Positions 29,677 through 42,341 of a stretch of 64,000 nucleotides of DNA are shown here, piece by piece. The DNA lies in assembly GCA_950295325.1 (NCBI GenBank), contig OX485804.1:16308001-16372000 (forward strand), in the 5' to 3' direction. This DNA is from Polytrichum commune. Lineage: Eukaryota > Streptophyta > Polytrichopsida > Polytrichales > Polytrichaceae. Position 1 is the stretch's first letter; each line of letters begins with the position of its first letter. Under the pieces are notes generated by a model that made no database searches, was not told where the DNA came from, and saw only the letters and a program-made list of their open reading frames with translations. The position numbers and the translations under genes are program-made.

Positions 29677-32600
29677 ATGGGGCCGGCGATGGGGTTCCAG
29701 GTGGTGGTTCTAGCGGGCGGGTTGTCGAAGAAGCTGTATCCGCTGGTGTCCAAGGACGTGCCGAAGGCGCTCCTGCCAGTAGGCAACAAGCCGGTGTTGT
29801 CGTATGTTTTGGAGCTTCTGGAGGCCAGCAATTTGAAGGACATCATCGTGGTGGTCAGCGGGGAGGATGCCGCGCTCTGCATCGGGAATTGGGTTACCGA
29901 GGCCGTCCATGATCGCCTCCGCGTCGAGGTTTTTTCCTGCCTTCATTTCATATCGTGGAAGTTTAAAAGTCTATGTTCATTCAATTTCAGCTCGTATATG
30001 TGGAATTCGTGAACTTTATGTGGCCTTTGCAGGCAGGATTCACTGATTGTTCATAGCTCATCTGAACAGGGCAGGTCATACACATCCTGTTTGTCCATTG
30101 ATTAAAAATGTTAAATGTCCCTTGGACGATTACCGTCGTGAAATAAAATTTAGGAGCTCAGTCTGATGGGTGAAGAAGATGAATCACTGAGGGTTTAGAA
30201 GGTTACTAAATATTTGTCGTTGGGTTGCGCTTCTACCCTTTGTATAAGTCTATGTTATGTCAGCTTGTATATGTGGAATTTTTGAACATTATTTGGCCTT
30301 TGGATGCAGTATTCTCTAATTTTCATAGCTCACTCAACAGGAGCAGCTCTAATGCACATTCTGTCTCTTCATGATGGAATTGCCTTTTATGTCCCTGGCA
30401 GTTACCTACGTGGAGTAAATGTAGAATCTCATTCCAGTGGGTGAAGAAGATGTTGACTGAGGATTTTAAAGGGTCTCTAAACATTTGTCATTAGGTCACA
30501 CTCATATATGTGAAAATCGTGAACTTCATGTGGCCTTTGCAGGCAGGATCCACTAATCCTCATAAGGTAGACGTGTGTTATTTGGACATTTTTCTCTCTG
30601 CACCCACTTCTCTCACGATATAAAACACCCAATAAGTGCGGGATGATTAGCAAATCCTGATTGTGCGTGAGCCATTTGCCTCATAATGTTTGGAGCTCGT
30701 ATGAATATCTTATTCATTAACAAATTGATGTTTCACATGCTCATGAAGTGGTCATATAGGTCCCCCAATCGTGTTGACTATTGAACCTAGAATGGTTAGC
30801 ATATTTTGAGCACGTAGTGCAATCTCTTCTAAGCTCATGTCTTTTTTGGTGTCTGTATTGAGATCCATACCTAACCACAAACCACTAAAATCTAGGTGTC
30901 CAATTAAATTCACTGTCCCATTAAGGCCCATCCTGAGTAGGAGCAGCTCATGTTCCTCATTGATGGATTTGCTTTTTATGTCCCTTGGACAATTACCTGT
31001 GTGGAATAAAATGTAGAAGCTCATTCCAGGGGGTAAAGGAGATGTTGCATCAAGGATTGAAAAGGTTACTAAATATTTGTCATTGAGTTGCACTCTGGTC
31101 CATCTATATTCTCTGGAGACAATTTTTTGCCTTATCCCGATTGTGTACTGAATGTGATTGGATGTGTGGTCGGTTGAATAGGTGGCCACTGTGCCAGAAG
31201 ATGTAGACACAGCAGATGCTTTGAGGGCTGTGATGCATCGCCTGACAGCAGAAGATTTCTTGGTTGTGAGTGGAGATCTTGTATGTGATGTGCCAGTTGG
31301 AGCTGTGGCTGCTGCTCATCGACATCAAGGAGCTCTTGTCACAGCTTTGGTATGCAACCGAGCATCCATTGGGTCCCTGGAACCCGGTACTGACAAGACC
31401 AAACAGCCAGCAGTATGTGACATTATTGGCCTGGACTCAACTCATCAGAATCTCTTGTATATTGCTCCCAGCACACAGGTTAGTTCTTTGCCTCCTTATG
31501 AGTCCAATCTTGTTGGACTGACTTGAATTTGTGATATGCTTGTCTTTGATGTATTTGCACCAAAGTTTCTTACAAGTTCTTCAGGTATTAGGTTCAGGTT
31601 GCTTAGAGCTCAGTCTCAATGGGTTGGTGTCTATGCCTACATTTGTCACAGTAACTATTTATTGCTGTTACATTGGATGTCATAGTTCTACCAGATAAAT
31701 GAATGCTATGACTTGTGATGGCGGTTTAAAACAGGGATTCAGCATTTGCAAATTCCATGTTTAGTACATGAAGAGTATGACACCTGAAAGTTAGGTCTAT
31801 CATGGCATGGAGTAGCACTATTAGTCTACTCTGTCTAAGACTCGAGGATTTTTGGTTGTTAATTGTTTCTGATTATGCCCCTACTTCTGATTGTGAGCAT
31901 ATGTGCAATTCTTGTCTATGACTGCTGAAACTGTTGTTCAACAACAAAGCTACTTAGTCAGCTTTAACAAGTATTAATCTGCTTTCTCTAAGTTTGTGCT
32001 GTGTATATTATCTTCAGAGTGATAAAGATGTGCGAGTGCGTCGGACCCTTCTTCGTGCAGTTGGACAGATGGAAATTCGAACAGATCTTGTGGATGCCCA
32101 TCTTTATGCCTTCAACAGGTTACTAGTTGAAGGGGTTCTTGAATCTAAGCCAACAATAAAGAGTATCAAGCAAGACTTGGTTCCCTACCTTGTAAGATGT
32201 CAATTACGATTGGGGGTTCCCTTGACATCAGTTGGATCACCTGTGGAGGATAAGGATGATGGTCATCACAACCCTTCAATTCCAGATACGGAAACATTTG
32301 TGCAACAACTTCGGGCTGCTCAGGGTGGACATCGGGTGAATGCTCCACAACTGAAATGCTGCACATACATAGCAAACCAGGGAAAATTCTGTGTTCGTGT
32401 TAACTCACTACAGGTATGACTATTACAAATTGCTGAACTTAGCAACCTGATGTTTGCAATGATATTTCCTTTCTTATGATCTGCCCATCTTTCCATTCTA
32501 TTCAAGCTTTCGTTTCACTTTTCCTTATTCTGCTCCTTGATTAGCTTCTGTTCTAGAGAAGCTTCTAGTTCTAACCAGTGGAATATCTCAATTCTTTTTA

Positions 32601-33353
32601 TTTTCAGGCATATCTGGATATCAACAGAGAGGTGGCAGGCGAAGCAATTCATTTGACAGGCTACACAGTCTCAAACCATACCAATGTTATACATGAAACT
32701 GCACAAGTGGGTTGGAAAACCACAGTGGGACCTCAGTGCATGTTGGGAGAGGGTTCCACACTGGAGGACAAATGCAGTGTGAAGAAATCTGTTGTGGGCA
32801 GACACTGTCGCATTGGTTCAAACGTCAAGATCATCAACTCCGTGGTCATGAATTATGTGACGGTGGAGGATGGTTGCACAATACAGAATTCAATTATCTG
32901 TAGCAATGTGAATTTGCAAGAGCGGTGCTCTTTAAAGGACTGCCAGGTTAAATGCAATCTTCTCTCCTTTTCCCTGGTTTAGAAGTTGTGCATAATTTAG
33001 TGTGGATATTGCGAAAACAGAGGTACATGGTCAGGTTGACCACTTGCTTTTTAGAGATGATATTTATGTTGTTAGGAACATGGGCTTACTCTTATCCTGG
33101 ATTGATACTGTTCTGTGGTTGATGTTGTTTTGTCCATGCATGATGAAGGCGAAGGTATTGTACATTGTTGTTCACAGTCATAATGTGCCCTTCTCTATTC
33201 TGTAACTGGAGATAGTTGCAGTTGACCTAGACACTCCAAGTACTCAAGCAAGAAGCATGTGCATTTAATCTTGTGCAGGTGGGACCTGGATATGTTGTGG
33301 GTGCTCGGTTGGAGCTCAAGGGTGAGGCATTTGCAAAGAAGGAGAAATCATGA
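29677..33353 (+). CDS. EIF2B3: Translation initiation factor eIF2B subunit gamma
   Basis: A subunit of the catalytic (gamma-epsilon) part of eIF2B, the guanine-nucleotide exchange factor that recharges eIF2 with GTP in the cytosol. Exons 29677-29928, 31182-31478, 32018-32413, 32608-32946 and 33279-33353 are all in phase 0 and give 452 residues, the usual plant size. The N-terminal nucleotidyltransferase-like domain reads MGFQVVVLAGGLSKKLYPLV and VPKALLPVGNKPVLSYVLEL, then VVSGDLVCDVP and KQDLVPYLVR. The C-terminal left-handed beta-helix of hexapeptide repeats reads TTVGPQCMLGEGSTL, HCRIGSNVKIINSVVM, GCTIQNSIICSNVNLQERC and KDCQVGPGYVVGA. The chosen ATG at 29677 is the first in frame; another at residue 5 would give the MGFQ start seen in relatives. 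Intron 1 is long (1253 bp) and repeat-filled. Confidence 0.94.
29969..31099 (+). repeat. Three-unit intronic tandem repeat (247-279 bp units), third unit interrupted
   Basis: Units begin at about 29969, 30248 and 30495. Each holds TATATGTG(G/A)AA..GTGAAC or a variant, GGCCTTTG, GTCCCTTGGAC-like, GGGTGAAGAAGATG-like and ACTAAATATTTGTC-like blocks. The third unit stops near 30574 and resumes near 30945 around an unrelated insertion. All lie in intron 1 of the eIF2B-gamma gene. Confidence 0.8.
30574..30944 (-). mobile_element. Foldback-related half-copy inserted in intron 1 of eIF2B gamma
   Basis: This roughly 370-bp block matches the right half of the element at 28707-29417 (GCACCCACTTCT, GATGATTAGCAAA, CATATAGGTC, GTGTTGAC, TTTTTGGTGTCT, CACTAAAATCTAGGTGTCCA). 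It splits the third intronic repeat unit, so it arrived after the tandem array formed. The target duplication is unclear. Confidence 0.7.
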
Positions 33354-34430
33354 GCTTGTGAAAGCATTGGGAGATCAATTACAGTTATGTCGACCATGAA
33401 ATGGCTCTATTCTCAACACCATATGAGTGAGACTTGAAGCAGACAGATGCTTCCTTGCTGCATGAGGAGCATAGAATTTCAGCATAAGGTGGGAGGTAGC
33501 ATGGTTCTGCCTGTTCCATTGTGGTTGCAGCCATAATTAATCTCTTGCTTTCGAGCAGTAGGAATCAGGTTCCTTCTAGGTCATCCATGATTCACCTCTC
33601 AAAAGGTGATCGCCTCAGATTTTGCCTTTACAGCTGAAGAGTGTACAGAGTGGTACAGGGGACGCGACAGCAAGGTTTAAATTAGTTTGAATCAATGTGA
33701 AATTGACCGGCATTAGGAGCAGAGATGTGGAACTGATTGGTCTATTTGTAGGAAGTCTTCTTGTGTGGACTTAGAAATGTATTATGACATCTTGTCTTGA
33801 GCCTCAAAGTCTGCAAGTCAAGACTTCAATTCTATGGATATATTGCCAATCAACTAGGATATCTACAAGTCCGGTGGTCTGAGAAGCCATGTGTTTTCTA
33901 TCTCTTGGGATCATATTATCAAGAACTTTGGAAACCTTGAAGAAGCACAGGAGCTGTGTACTTTCTAGTTTGTCTGTATCAAAGGAAGGAACTATGTCTA
34001 GGATAAATGACTCTCAAGAATGGTGATCCCTAGCCCATATTATTTTTGATCAATTGTAACTACTGACGTCTCTGGCATCTGATTGAAACTCAGTGAATAG
34101 AAATTCTACATGCACTGAATTTCCGATCATCACAAACATTGGGGCAAGGAGTTAAATTCATGGAATGGCATAACACAATCTCACTATGTATTTCATTTAC
34201 GCAGTTCATGCATGAGGATTTCTGTAATATGTTCTTTGCAAAATTCATTAAGTATCGCTAAATTTTGATTTACAAAGCAAGTTCACAAGCTTGACCTGGC
34301 AAGATTGCAAAATGCCTCTTGCACTGTTGCTTCAAATCCACTGGTGTCTGGACAGCAAGTCAAGAGGAAGTTGTTGTGAATCTGTGAAGAATGGAGAGGA
34401 TTTTGCAGATGGCCATTGATTCCACTGCAC
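33354..34430. other. eIF2B-gamma 3' UTR and flank
   Basis: No gene seen. The first few hundred bases are probably 3' UTR. Confidence 0.5.
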
Positions 34431-34810
34431 CGTTTATGGTATTTAGTGACATGTACACTATTTGCAAAAGGGCCTAAACTAGGTGTCTGGAGGTCCCTCT
34501 ATAATAATAAAAAATTCAACATTACTGAAAAATACTTATATTGACATTTACATTGGGATACCTGACACAGTATTTTAGCATTCTAGTGTGCCAAGGGGAA
34601 GATATTATTGAGCATACTAATGGCAACTGTCATGTGTTTACATCTTAGTATGCAAGAGGGAGATATTCTTGAGCATACTAATGCCAAGTGTCATATATAT
34701 ACACTTTAGTCAACTTGTAGACTATTATGTAACATAGGCATACACCTCATAACACTGTTGAACATAATTACGCCAAGATATCAGTGAGCACACTTGAACG
34801 CATGACACTA
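34431..34810 (-). repeat. Dispersed repeat R1, partial copies
   Basis: Contains ACCGTTTATGGTATTTAGTG, GCATACTAATGGCAACTGTC, GCATACTAATGCCAAGTGTC and CAACTTGTAGACTATTATGT. These recur at 47930-48180, 50348-51130 and 63860-64000. No coding capacity. Confidence 0.65.
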
Positions 34811-35780
34811 AATACCAAAATTAGTATACTTGCATCATGCTCCAAACATTTGCATGTTCATGTTGGAAACATTGGGAAGGCAACCAGTTGGTTATATCCA
34901 GTAAACCCACTCAGGCAGATTTCACTTCATAACAACCACTATGGGGGGTACGGTAAAAAACTGCCCCTCCACAGCATGTTGTTGATTTGTTCCAACTGGA
35001 ACCCACTAGGCAGTAGATCAAAATCTCTGACCCCAAGTTAGGGGTCCATTCAGCTACGAACTATATAGCCCAGGGATATACAGAGTTTCTCTGTGTTTTC
35101 ACCCTTCCCATGGTGGCTGCCATGAAACTCCGTCCATCCATGTTACCAAACATCACCAAGTGAATGCAAAAAATTCAACTGACTGGAGACCTTAGCTAGC
35201 TCATGCAGAGTCTGCCCTCCATGCACACCATGAAACTTTTTATGGCATGAGAGGACTTTTAAGCAGAAGGAGCAGCTGTAGTCGTGTGTCAACCATGCCC
35301 TCTGAACTCAGTTGGCATGAATTGCCAGATTTGATACTTTGTATTTGTACAATTTGTACATGGTTCTTAACCATTTACAAAATCCAGGTCATGAAATGAT
35401 TTCCCAAGAAAATTGTGGTGTACCTGGAACATAGCACCAGAGGTTACCATCTGTGATCTTGACCCTAATGGTCAGCCAACATCGCCCCAATGTGGTGAAC
35501 CTTCAACTTGCCAAGAGCAATTAGGCTGCTGGTTCCAATTATGTGGATCTGGGACTGGCTCACCACATGATGATTGGTCATCAAAAAATTCATGGACGTC
35601 AGTATTCATCCTAATAGGTCCTCCAGAGGTGTCAGAAAACCTGTACATTGACAACAATAACTGCATCACTTGTCTTTGATTGTCAAACATACACTTCTGA
35701 ATTGAAGGAAATAAAAGGGAGATGTAGGGGCAACTTTCTGAAGCATATACCAAGACTATAAAAACCGACATGAGCTGCTA
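34811..35780. other. Spacer between converging genes, no gene seen
   Basis: Open frames on both strands near 35413-35771 overlap each other and have no recognised motif. Confidence 0.4.
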
Positions 35781-35845
35781 AACTATGGGTTATAGCCAGT
35801 TGCCTTCCCATGGCTCATGAAGTCAACTGGCTATAACCCATAGTT
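35781..35845. repeat. Perfect 22-bp inverted repeat downstream of the helicase gene
   Basis: AACTATGGGTTATAGCCAGT(TG) at 35781-35802 is mirrored exactly at 35824-35845 around a 21-base loop, which itself has a CTTC/GAAG pair. Part of the arm (CTATGGGTTATA) also occurs over the helicase stop codon at 35951. It would form a strong hairpin in the helicase 3' UTR. Confidence 0.85.
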
Positions 35846-35950
35846 GGCCAACAAGTATTCACTATCATAGATGACCAGCATGAGGAGAATTTGAGCTAAA
35901 CAATAAATCAAGAATCCACATCATTTTTATGGATTTGCGAGAAGATATGG

Positions 35951-38900
35951 CTATGGGTTATATCCATCCTCTTCATAACCACTGGAAAGACACCACACAT
36001 CAAGAATCCTCCTCACACTGGTTACGTAAGAATGTGTACTCAACCTGTTCATTTCATGTGGTTGTGAGGAGCCCCAGCCGTGCCGACCTGCATGTGCTGG
36101 CCATATTTGCCTCCCATTCGAGTGTTCATATCTATGTCTCTGGTTATGTCTTTGACGCAAATCTCCTGTCTGGCCATCCCTACCATATCCTGAAGTTCTG
36201 AAGGCCTTGGAGGGTCTCACATCCCAACCACTACATCTGGAGTGCTGCTTTCTCAACACTTCTTCCCCTTCCTTGCAAAGGTCAGTGGGTTTGGCTCTTA
36301 CATCTCCGACTGAGTTTTCGTGTGGGTCGATAATAGAAGACCAATCTGGACCAGTACCCTGAACATGTTCCAGCTATGAGTCAGTAGTCACCAAACCAGA
36401 CTGATCAGATTGACATAATCGATAAAATGTGACAAAGCTGCTTCCTTTCTAGCATAGTGCAGGATTTGTTAATAGGGCGTGCAAGCACACACCAAATCTG
36501 TGCAGAGCCTTAATATCTCTTCACCTAGAGGGAGTGACTTTTTTTTTCTAACAATTATGAGAATTGAAACTAAATTGAAGAATGCACCTCTGTTTTTTGC
36601 TTGGAACACATAGTCTAGAGCTTAATTGAAAACAACATATAATCCACTATTGGAAGCAGAGGTGAATAAGTATAGCCAAGTAGAGGTGAATAAATGCAGA
36701 GATAAATTAGAATCGAAATCATCATAAGGCATGGGGGTCGTAAGAATTGCACTATTAAGTTAAAGGCCTTCAACTTCAAAGTTAGAACATACCGTAGCTG
36801 CCTCAGCGCAGTCCCAAATACTCCACCTGGGAGACTCACTACATCTGATTCTTTTGTACTCCCTGTGCCAGTTGGTATCATCATTCTTGTTGAAAACTGA
36901 CTTGCAGTGTCTCCTGAATGTATCAATGATCTTGTTCATTCCCTCATCCTGTGCAGCATCAAAGAAACTCTTTGTTTCTTTTGCATGATGAATAAGATCC
37001 CTCCAGAGGTTGCTATGTGCGCACAAAGTTGTAGATGATCCCAGGACCCAAACAGCATACCTGCCAACCATAGATGAAAATTATAAGTCAGTGACAACTT
37101 AAGCAATTGAATGGACAAAGGTCAGTAAAACAATCTAAAATTTTCACTCTTGATTCATTATGTTTCTTAAAATGAAGAGCTTATATTAGCACCCTTTCTT
37201 GAAAAACTCCAAGTAGGGTCCTAAAAGGATTTCCACTAAACACCACCAATGAGTACAATTAGACTTCTCAATTGTTCTGAAGACTTTTCGATAAGTTCTT
37301 TGTGAAGAATAATATCATCTACAAATGAGCATCCTTACAAAAGAGCTAAGTGAAGAGTCACCTGCCACGAGTAAGAGCTACATTTAATCTGCGTTCATCA
37401 TCCACAAAGCCAATTCTTCCATGCTCATTTGCACGAACTGCAGAAAATATAATGATGTCACTCTCTTTGCCTTGAAACCCATCAATTGATTTCACCTCCC
37501 AATCAAGGACCTGTACACCTGATTTGGAAGTGTATGTGCAACTCATTTTGCTCATTTGATCCTTGATGAAAGCCACCTGGCCACCATATGGGGAAATCAC
37601 CCCTATGCTTATGGGCTTCTCTTCTGACCCAAAATCTTCAAATGCTGCACAAACTGCCATAGCATAGCATGGGTTATGAGCTCATCAATATTTGTATATA
37701 CAAGAAGTAAGGAATTGTTAAGTGGCAATACCTGAATCATGCACACGTTGAATCAAGTGTACAACAAGTTCCCCCTCAAGAGGATTTCTCTTGCTAGAGC
37801 CTGCATTCTCCTCTGATAGATAGGAGACATCAATAAAGGCATAGGGCCCATAGATGCCCTGCTGGAACGGAGCCCTGCTATAAGATTCTTCAAGAACATT
37901 TTCTCCATTTCTCAACTTCTGGTTGTAAAACGCCTTGTTGGGAAAGGAACTTATTGCAGGGTGCATCCGGTACTGCACATCAAGAAGAACCCAAGAATGT
38001 CCAAGCAGTTGAAGCCTCTCAAAGAGGCTACGTCCATAACCATTTCTCTGTGCAAGCTGGTCAGAAATTCCAAAACAATGAATATCAGGACTTTACATCA
38101 TGTGGTCAATGGAAGGACTGTGAAAGAAAATTCCTAGCAGATATATAATGGCATAATTAAGTGGTGAAAACATTTGACCTGGATTTTGTCACTTAGATTT
38201 GTTATCTAGTCATTCTACCATGAGCTATTCTCTGAAGTATGGCAAAAGACTTGCACCTAATCAGGAGGCATTTATGCTCAACTGGAAATTATACCTGGCT
38301 CATGACAGTAGCTGGTAACTGTTTCTGATCGCCAACAAGAACCATGTGCTTGACTTCCTTCATCTGAGTGATAATTGCAGTCTCTGCCTCCACCAGCTGG
38401 GCAGCCTCATCAACAATTACACATGAGAATGGGATTCCAAGCTTCATAATCTTCAAGCCTACTGAGGACACCGTACTGAATACAACACTTGCATTTTCCA
38501 CACAGTGAGCTTCTAACCAATCAGGCGATGTAGCTGCTGCATTGGGAAAAATAGGGGCTTCGTCCTGTCCCGTCAATATCTCAATAAGAACTTGTCTCTC
38601 CCTGATAACAGCAGGGCTGTCAAATAGCCCAGGGTTTGTGGACTCCACCTCAAGTTCAGTCTCTTCAAATGGCCGTGGAGAGAATTGAGGGGCATCATCA
38701 TCATCATCAATAAAAATCACATCAACAGGTTGAAAGTCTTTACTTTTCCCATCCTCCAACTTATCCTTCCCACATCCTTGTGGAGAAAATTGAGGAGCAT
38801 CATCAACTCGGTTTTGTTGCTCCTGGCATTTACCAGTCTCTACTTCACTTCCAGGTGGTTGTGAATGCAATCTAGCAGTGTCAACAACTCGGGTGCTTGT

Positions 38901-41900
38901 TTCCTGGTTTTTAACATCCTGAATGTCATGTCGTGTAGGAGTGGGAGAAAACTGAGGACAGTCATGATCAGATTTTTCATGTGCAATGACTTGAAGAAGC
39001 TTTCGAGTAGCAGATACTGCTGCCAGGATTTCTTCTAGTCGTTTACTACTAAGGTTTGAGGTAGGAAGATCATTACACAATGTTTCACCATGGACTATGA
39101 CGTCCTTTCCTAATCTTTGTATAATACTCCGCTCTCTTTTTTGTCCAGCAGGATTATTTGATGTTGGACTTGACACCTCCATCAAATACATCAGCAATGT
39201 TCTGGATAAGACATACCATCCATCCTCTGGATGCAGAGCAGCTAGTAGGCGTTTCACCCGAAGTGGTAGAAATATGTGCTTCAACACACTTCCCTCTACT
39301 GTAAGCCTGTCTTCACTTCCAAGCATAACAATGTCCCCAAGTCGCAGTGGGGTACAACTGGCTCCATCCTCACGAATTGCAGGGAGTCCAGGATCTGCTT
39401 TGTCACTACAAAAATGAAAATTTTGAGAGAGGTCCAAATCCTCCTGCCTTTGGACTAGAAATCTTTGTGCAGCTTCATTTACTGCTATGTTGGTCGGGGC
39501 ACAGACGAGGATGCGGGTATTTAAACATGCTGTAGCTGAGAGCATAGCCGTCAAAGTTGATGTCTTCCCTGTGAGCAAGGTGATCAGTCAAATACCTTAG
39601 AACCTCCCAGGATCGAATAGAAATGGCCAACCTAATTTGATCTATTGCTTCTCAAACTAGATATATTATTATTAGACATGATGTGCATGAGTAGCATCCA
39701 GAACCAGAGACTAAAATTTATAGCTCTAAAATTTGAGATGAAAATAAGATGAGGCGATTCCCTCATGAGTATAGATCCCTAGAGTACAAAAGAGCTTATC
39801 ACCTGTGCCAGGTGGCCCTTGAATGAGCCCCAAGCAACACCCACTTTCTTTGTTCACTAGCCTGGCAATGAAGCCCTTAACAGCTTGCAGTTGAGATTCG
39901 TTCAGACGACGGAGATCATGGCAATACATCTGCAGCTTTGACTCCTCAACTGCAGTCTCAGAGTCTTGAAGTCCCAGCTCACCATTCTGTCAAGAGAAAC
40001 TATCTGAGTCCTTTCTAAGCGATCAAATGGTCTTTCAAAAGCCAAACACCAACTGAGGTGATGTATCCAGTCCTAATCTAGATCAGTGACAATATTATTA
40101 GTCATTAAAGAGGGAGTACGTTCAGAGTAAACAAAAGATTGACACGTCCACCCTCTAAAACATTTGCTCATAATTCTTGAATACCTGAGTTTGAGAATAC
40201 GTGGCAACATACTCTGCCATTGGTGCAGCTTCCGGCTGATGAAGTGCATCCCAGATTCTTTGACATGTGACAATACTCTCCAGTTTCACAGCATACCATT
40301 TTCTCTCTCCTTCCATAAGCGCTTTATACACTTCTCCATGAGTTGGCGCATGTAATATAGCCTCATATGACCTCTGAGATCCTAAAGAAGTGGTATATCT
40401 CCCCTGTACTACAGCTAAGGTGCAGCATTCATTGACCTGGAATAAATCCCGGGCATTCTGAGGTACAAAGGTAGCCATTAGAACTATGTCAGATGCTGCT
40501 GGAAGATACACTTTTGTTGTCAAGTTGTTGGACCTCTTCAAGGATTCAAATGACTCAGGATCGGGGGTGAAAGTTATCCTCTTCAATACACTTTTCTTGC
40601 TGATTGGTCTTATGTCAGCATCAATGAAAATCTCTGTACAAGCCAGATCTGAAATCTTCAATACACTTGATTGGATCTGTGCACGAGTCTCTTCTAACAG
40701 CCATTGGCTTAGAATCTTCATATATGACTCAACCTTGGGATATTGCAATGGGATCTCCTCCATCTGCAAAACATAGATTTCACTTCATCAGCTTACCTTG
40801 CCAATTACTCTCTCTCACTATCACTACCAGCAAGGAATACTTCATACTTCCGAAAATTGTCTCAAGATTTCCATAACCTCAAGAAATTTAATCACGGGTC
40901 CATCTTGAAGAATTGAGGCCAGACTCATGCCTCTTGAAATGGTAGATTGCTCAATAAAACTCTGGGAGACCATTTTAGTATCTGATTCAACAGATCCTGC
41001 TTAGAGGCAAATTCATGAGATTGCTTCCTCTCATGGTCCTTGATGATGAATGTAGATTCACCATCTCCATGTCTTTGCTCAAGTTTTGCCAAATATGCAT
41101 TTGCTGGCCTTCCAACAATGTCAACTTGTATTTCCTCCCCATGCTGCCGGAACACCCACAGCCTCCGATTGTCAGGACTGTACCAGCAGTCCTTGTACTT
41201 AAAAACTCGGATGCGAGGTATGTCATGCACTTTTACAGCACCTGCACTCAACTTCTCCAGCAAGCTCTGCAGTGACTCATCGCCTCGTCTTAACCCAACG
41301 CACGAGTCAGTGAACCACCTTGTGTTCGGAGCCCCCCTCTGAAAGAAGTATGCTATGGAGTCTTCACTGAATTTGATAGACTTAGGGTCCATCCATCTGA
41401 TTTCCTTGCTCCTCAGACATGCACCCATAGCAAGTATTTTTCCACCAGAACTGAAGACCCAGTTGTTGTCTCCCTTTTTTCTATTAGACTTTAAGTGGAT
41501 GAGCTTTCTGAGTCAGTTTAAGTGGCATCTGCTATGCAGGTAGGGTAAAACCTGTGAAATGGCCATAAATAAACATAAGATTAAGACGCATGGTCATTAT
41601 CACTTTCTTCCCTCTAGACCTAGTGGAAAGCATCTATCAAAGAGCATCCGGTTGAAGACTATCCAAGTCTCTCCTAAGTAGTATTGATCTACATTTAAGT
41701 AACGTTTCTATCCCAATCAATGCAGATAATAATAGTGTTTAGGGTTGTCACTCAGTGCACCCTATGACACACGTATGTAATATTCAGCTTGCAAAATTCA
41801 AATATATAGAACTACTTAGCAACAAAGAACTGGACATACAGACATTACCGGCACAAACTTGACAGCGGGTTCAGACGCTACTGCATGATGACCTTTCACC

Positions 41901-42341
41901 TTCGCTAATTGCACAATTTGGTTCAATCTTCAACCCTGTACATCCATATCAGTTTCCTAAGTAATCAATTACACAGGCGCTACAAATGAATACAGCAGCA
42001 GCAAAGACAACACCCGAGCTATCGAAATCTGATAAAACTGAGGTTTCTTTTGGGGTGAATTGCTTCAGTATGAGTGAGGAAGAGAATGAATCGCGAAGAA
42101 TGGGACTGGGTGAATCCACTTATCCCTCGTTCCACTGCGTAGTAGACACATTTTGCAATGCATAAGACACCATCATCCAGTCAGAACTACCGGCAGCTCA
42201 CCTTCGGCGAAGCTTTTGGCCACAAAAGTCCGATACTTTCCCTGTCCGGGTCAAGCTTCCAGAGAGGAATGTCCTTCATTTTCCTTGAACAATCCTCAGC
42301 AGATATCTGCACAACTAGTTCCAAACATTCAGGAGCGCAAT
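35951..42341 (-). CDS. UPF1/SEN1-like superfamily 1 helicase, ten exons recognised, N-terminus uncertain
   Basis: A nuclear-type RNA/DNA helicase of the UPF1-like SF1B group. Exons, minus strand: 42202-42341, 41849-41899, 41503-40931, 40763-40185, 39986-39803, 39568-38295, 38056-37732, 37644-37362, 37060-36793 and 36373-35951. Phases agree throughout. From the in-frame ATG at 42279 this gives 1345 residues; the first exon opens in phase with an acceptor, so an upstream coding exon is likely. Motifs: Q-like LNESQLQAV, Walker A GPPGTGKTSTL (about 484), DEAAQ (about 875), GDQKQLPATV, QYRMHP (about 941), SIDGFQGKESDIII and NVALTRGR (about 1109). A region resembling a ParB/sulfiredoxin fold (IRWMDPKSIKFSEDSI...WYSPDNRRLWVFR) occupies roughly residues 70-150. 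One intron (40764-40930) is GC-AG. The insertion between Walker A and DEAAQ holds three PQFSP motifs and VIFIDDDDD. The C-terminal exon is basic and His-rich. The start of the last exon could instead be 36358. Confidence 0.85.
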
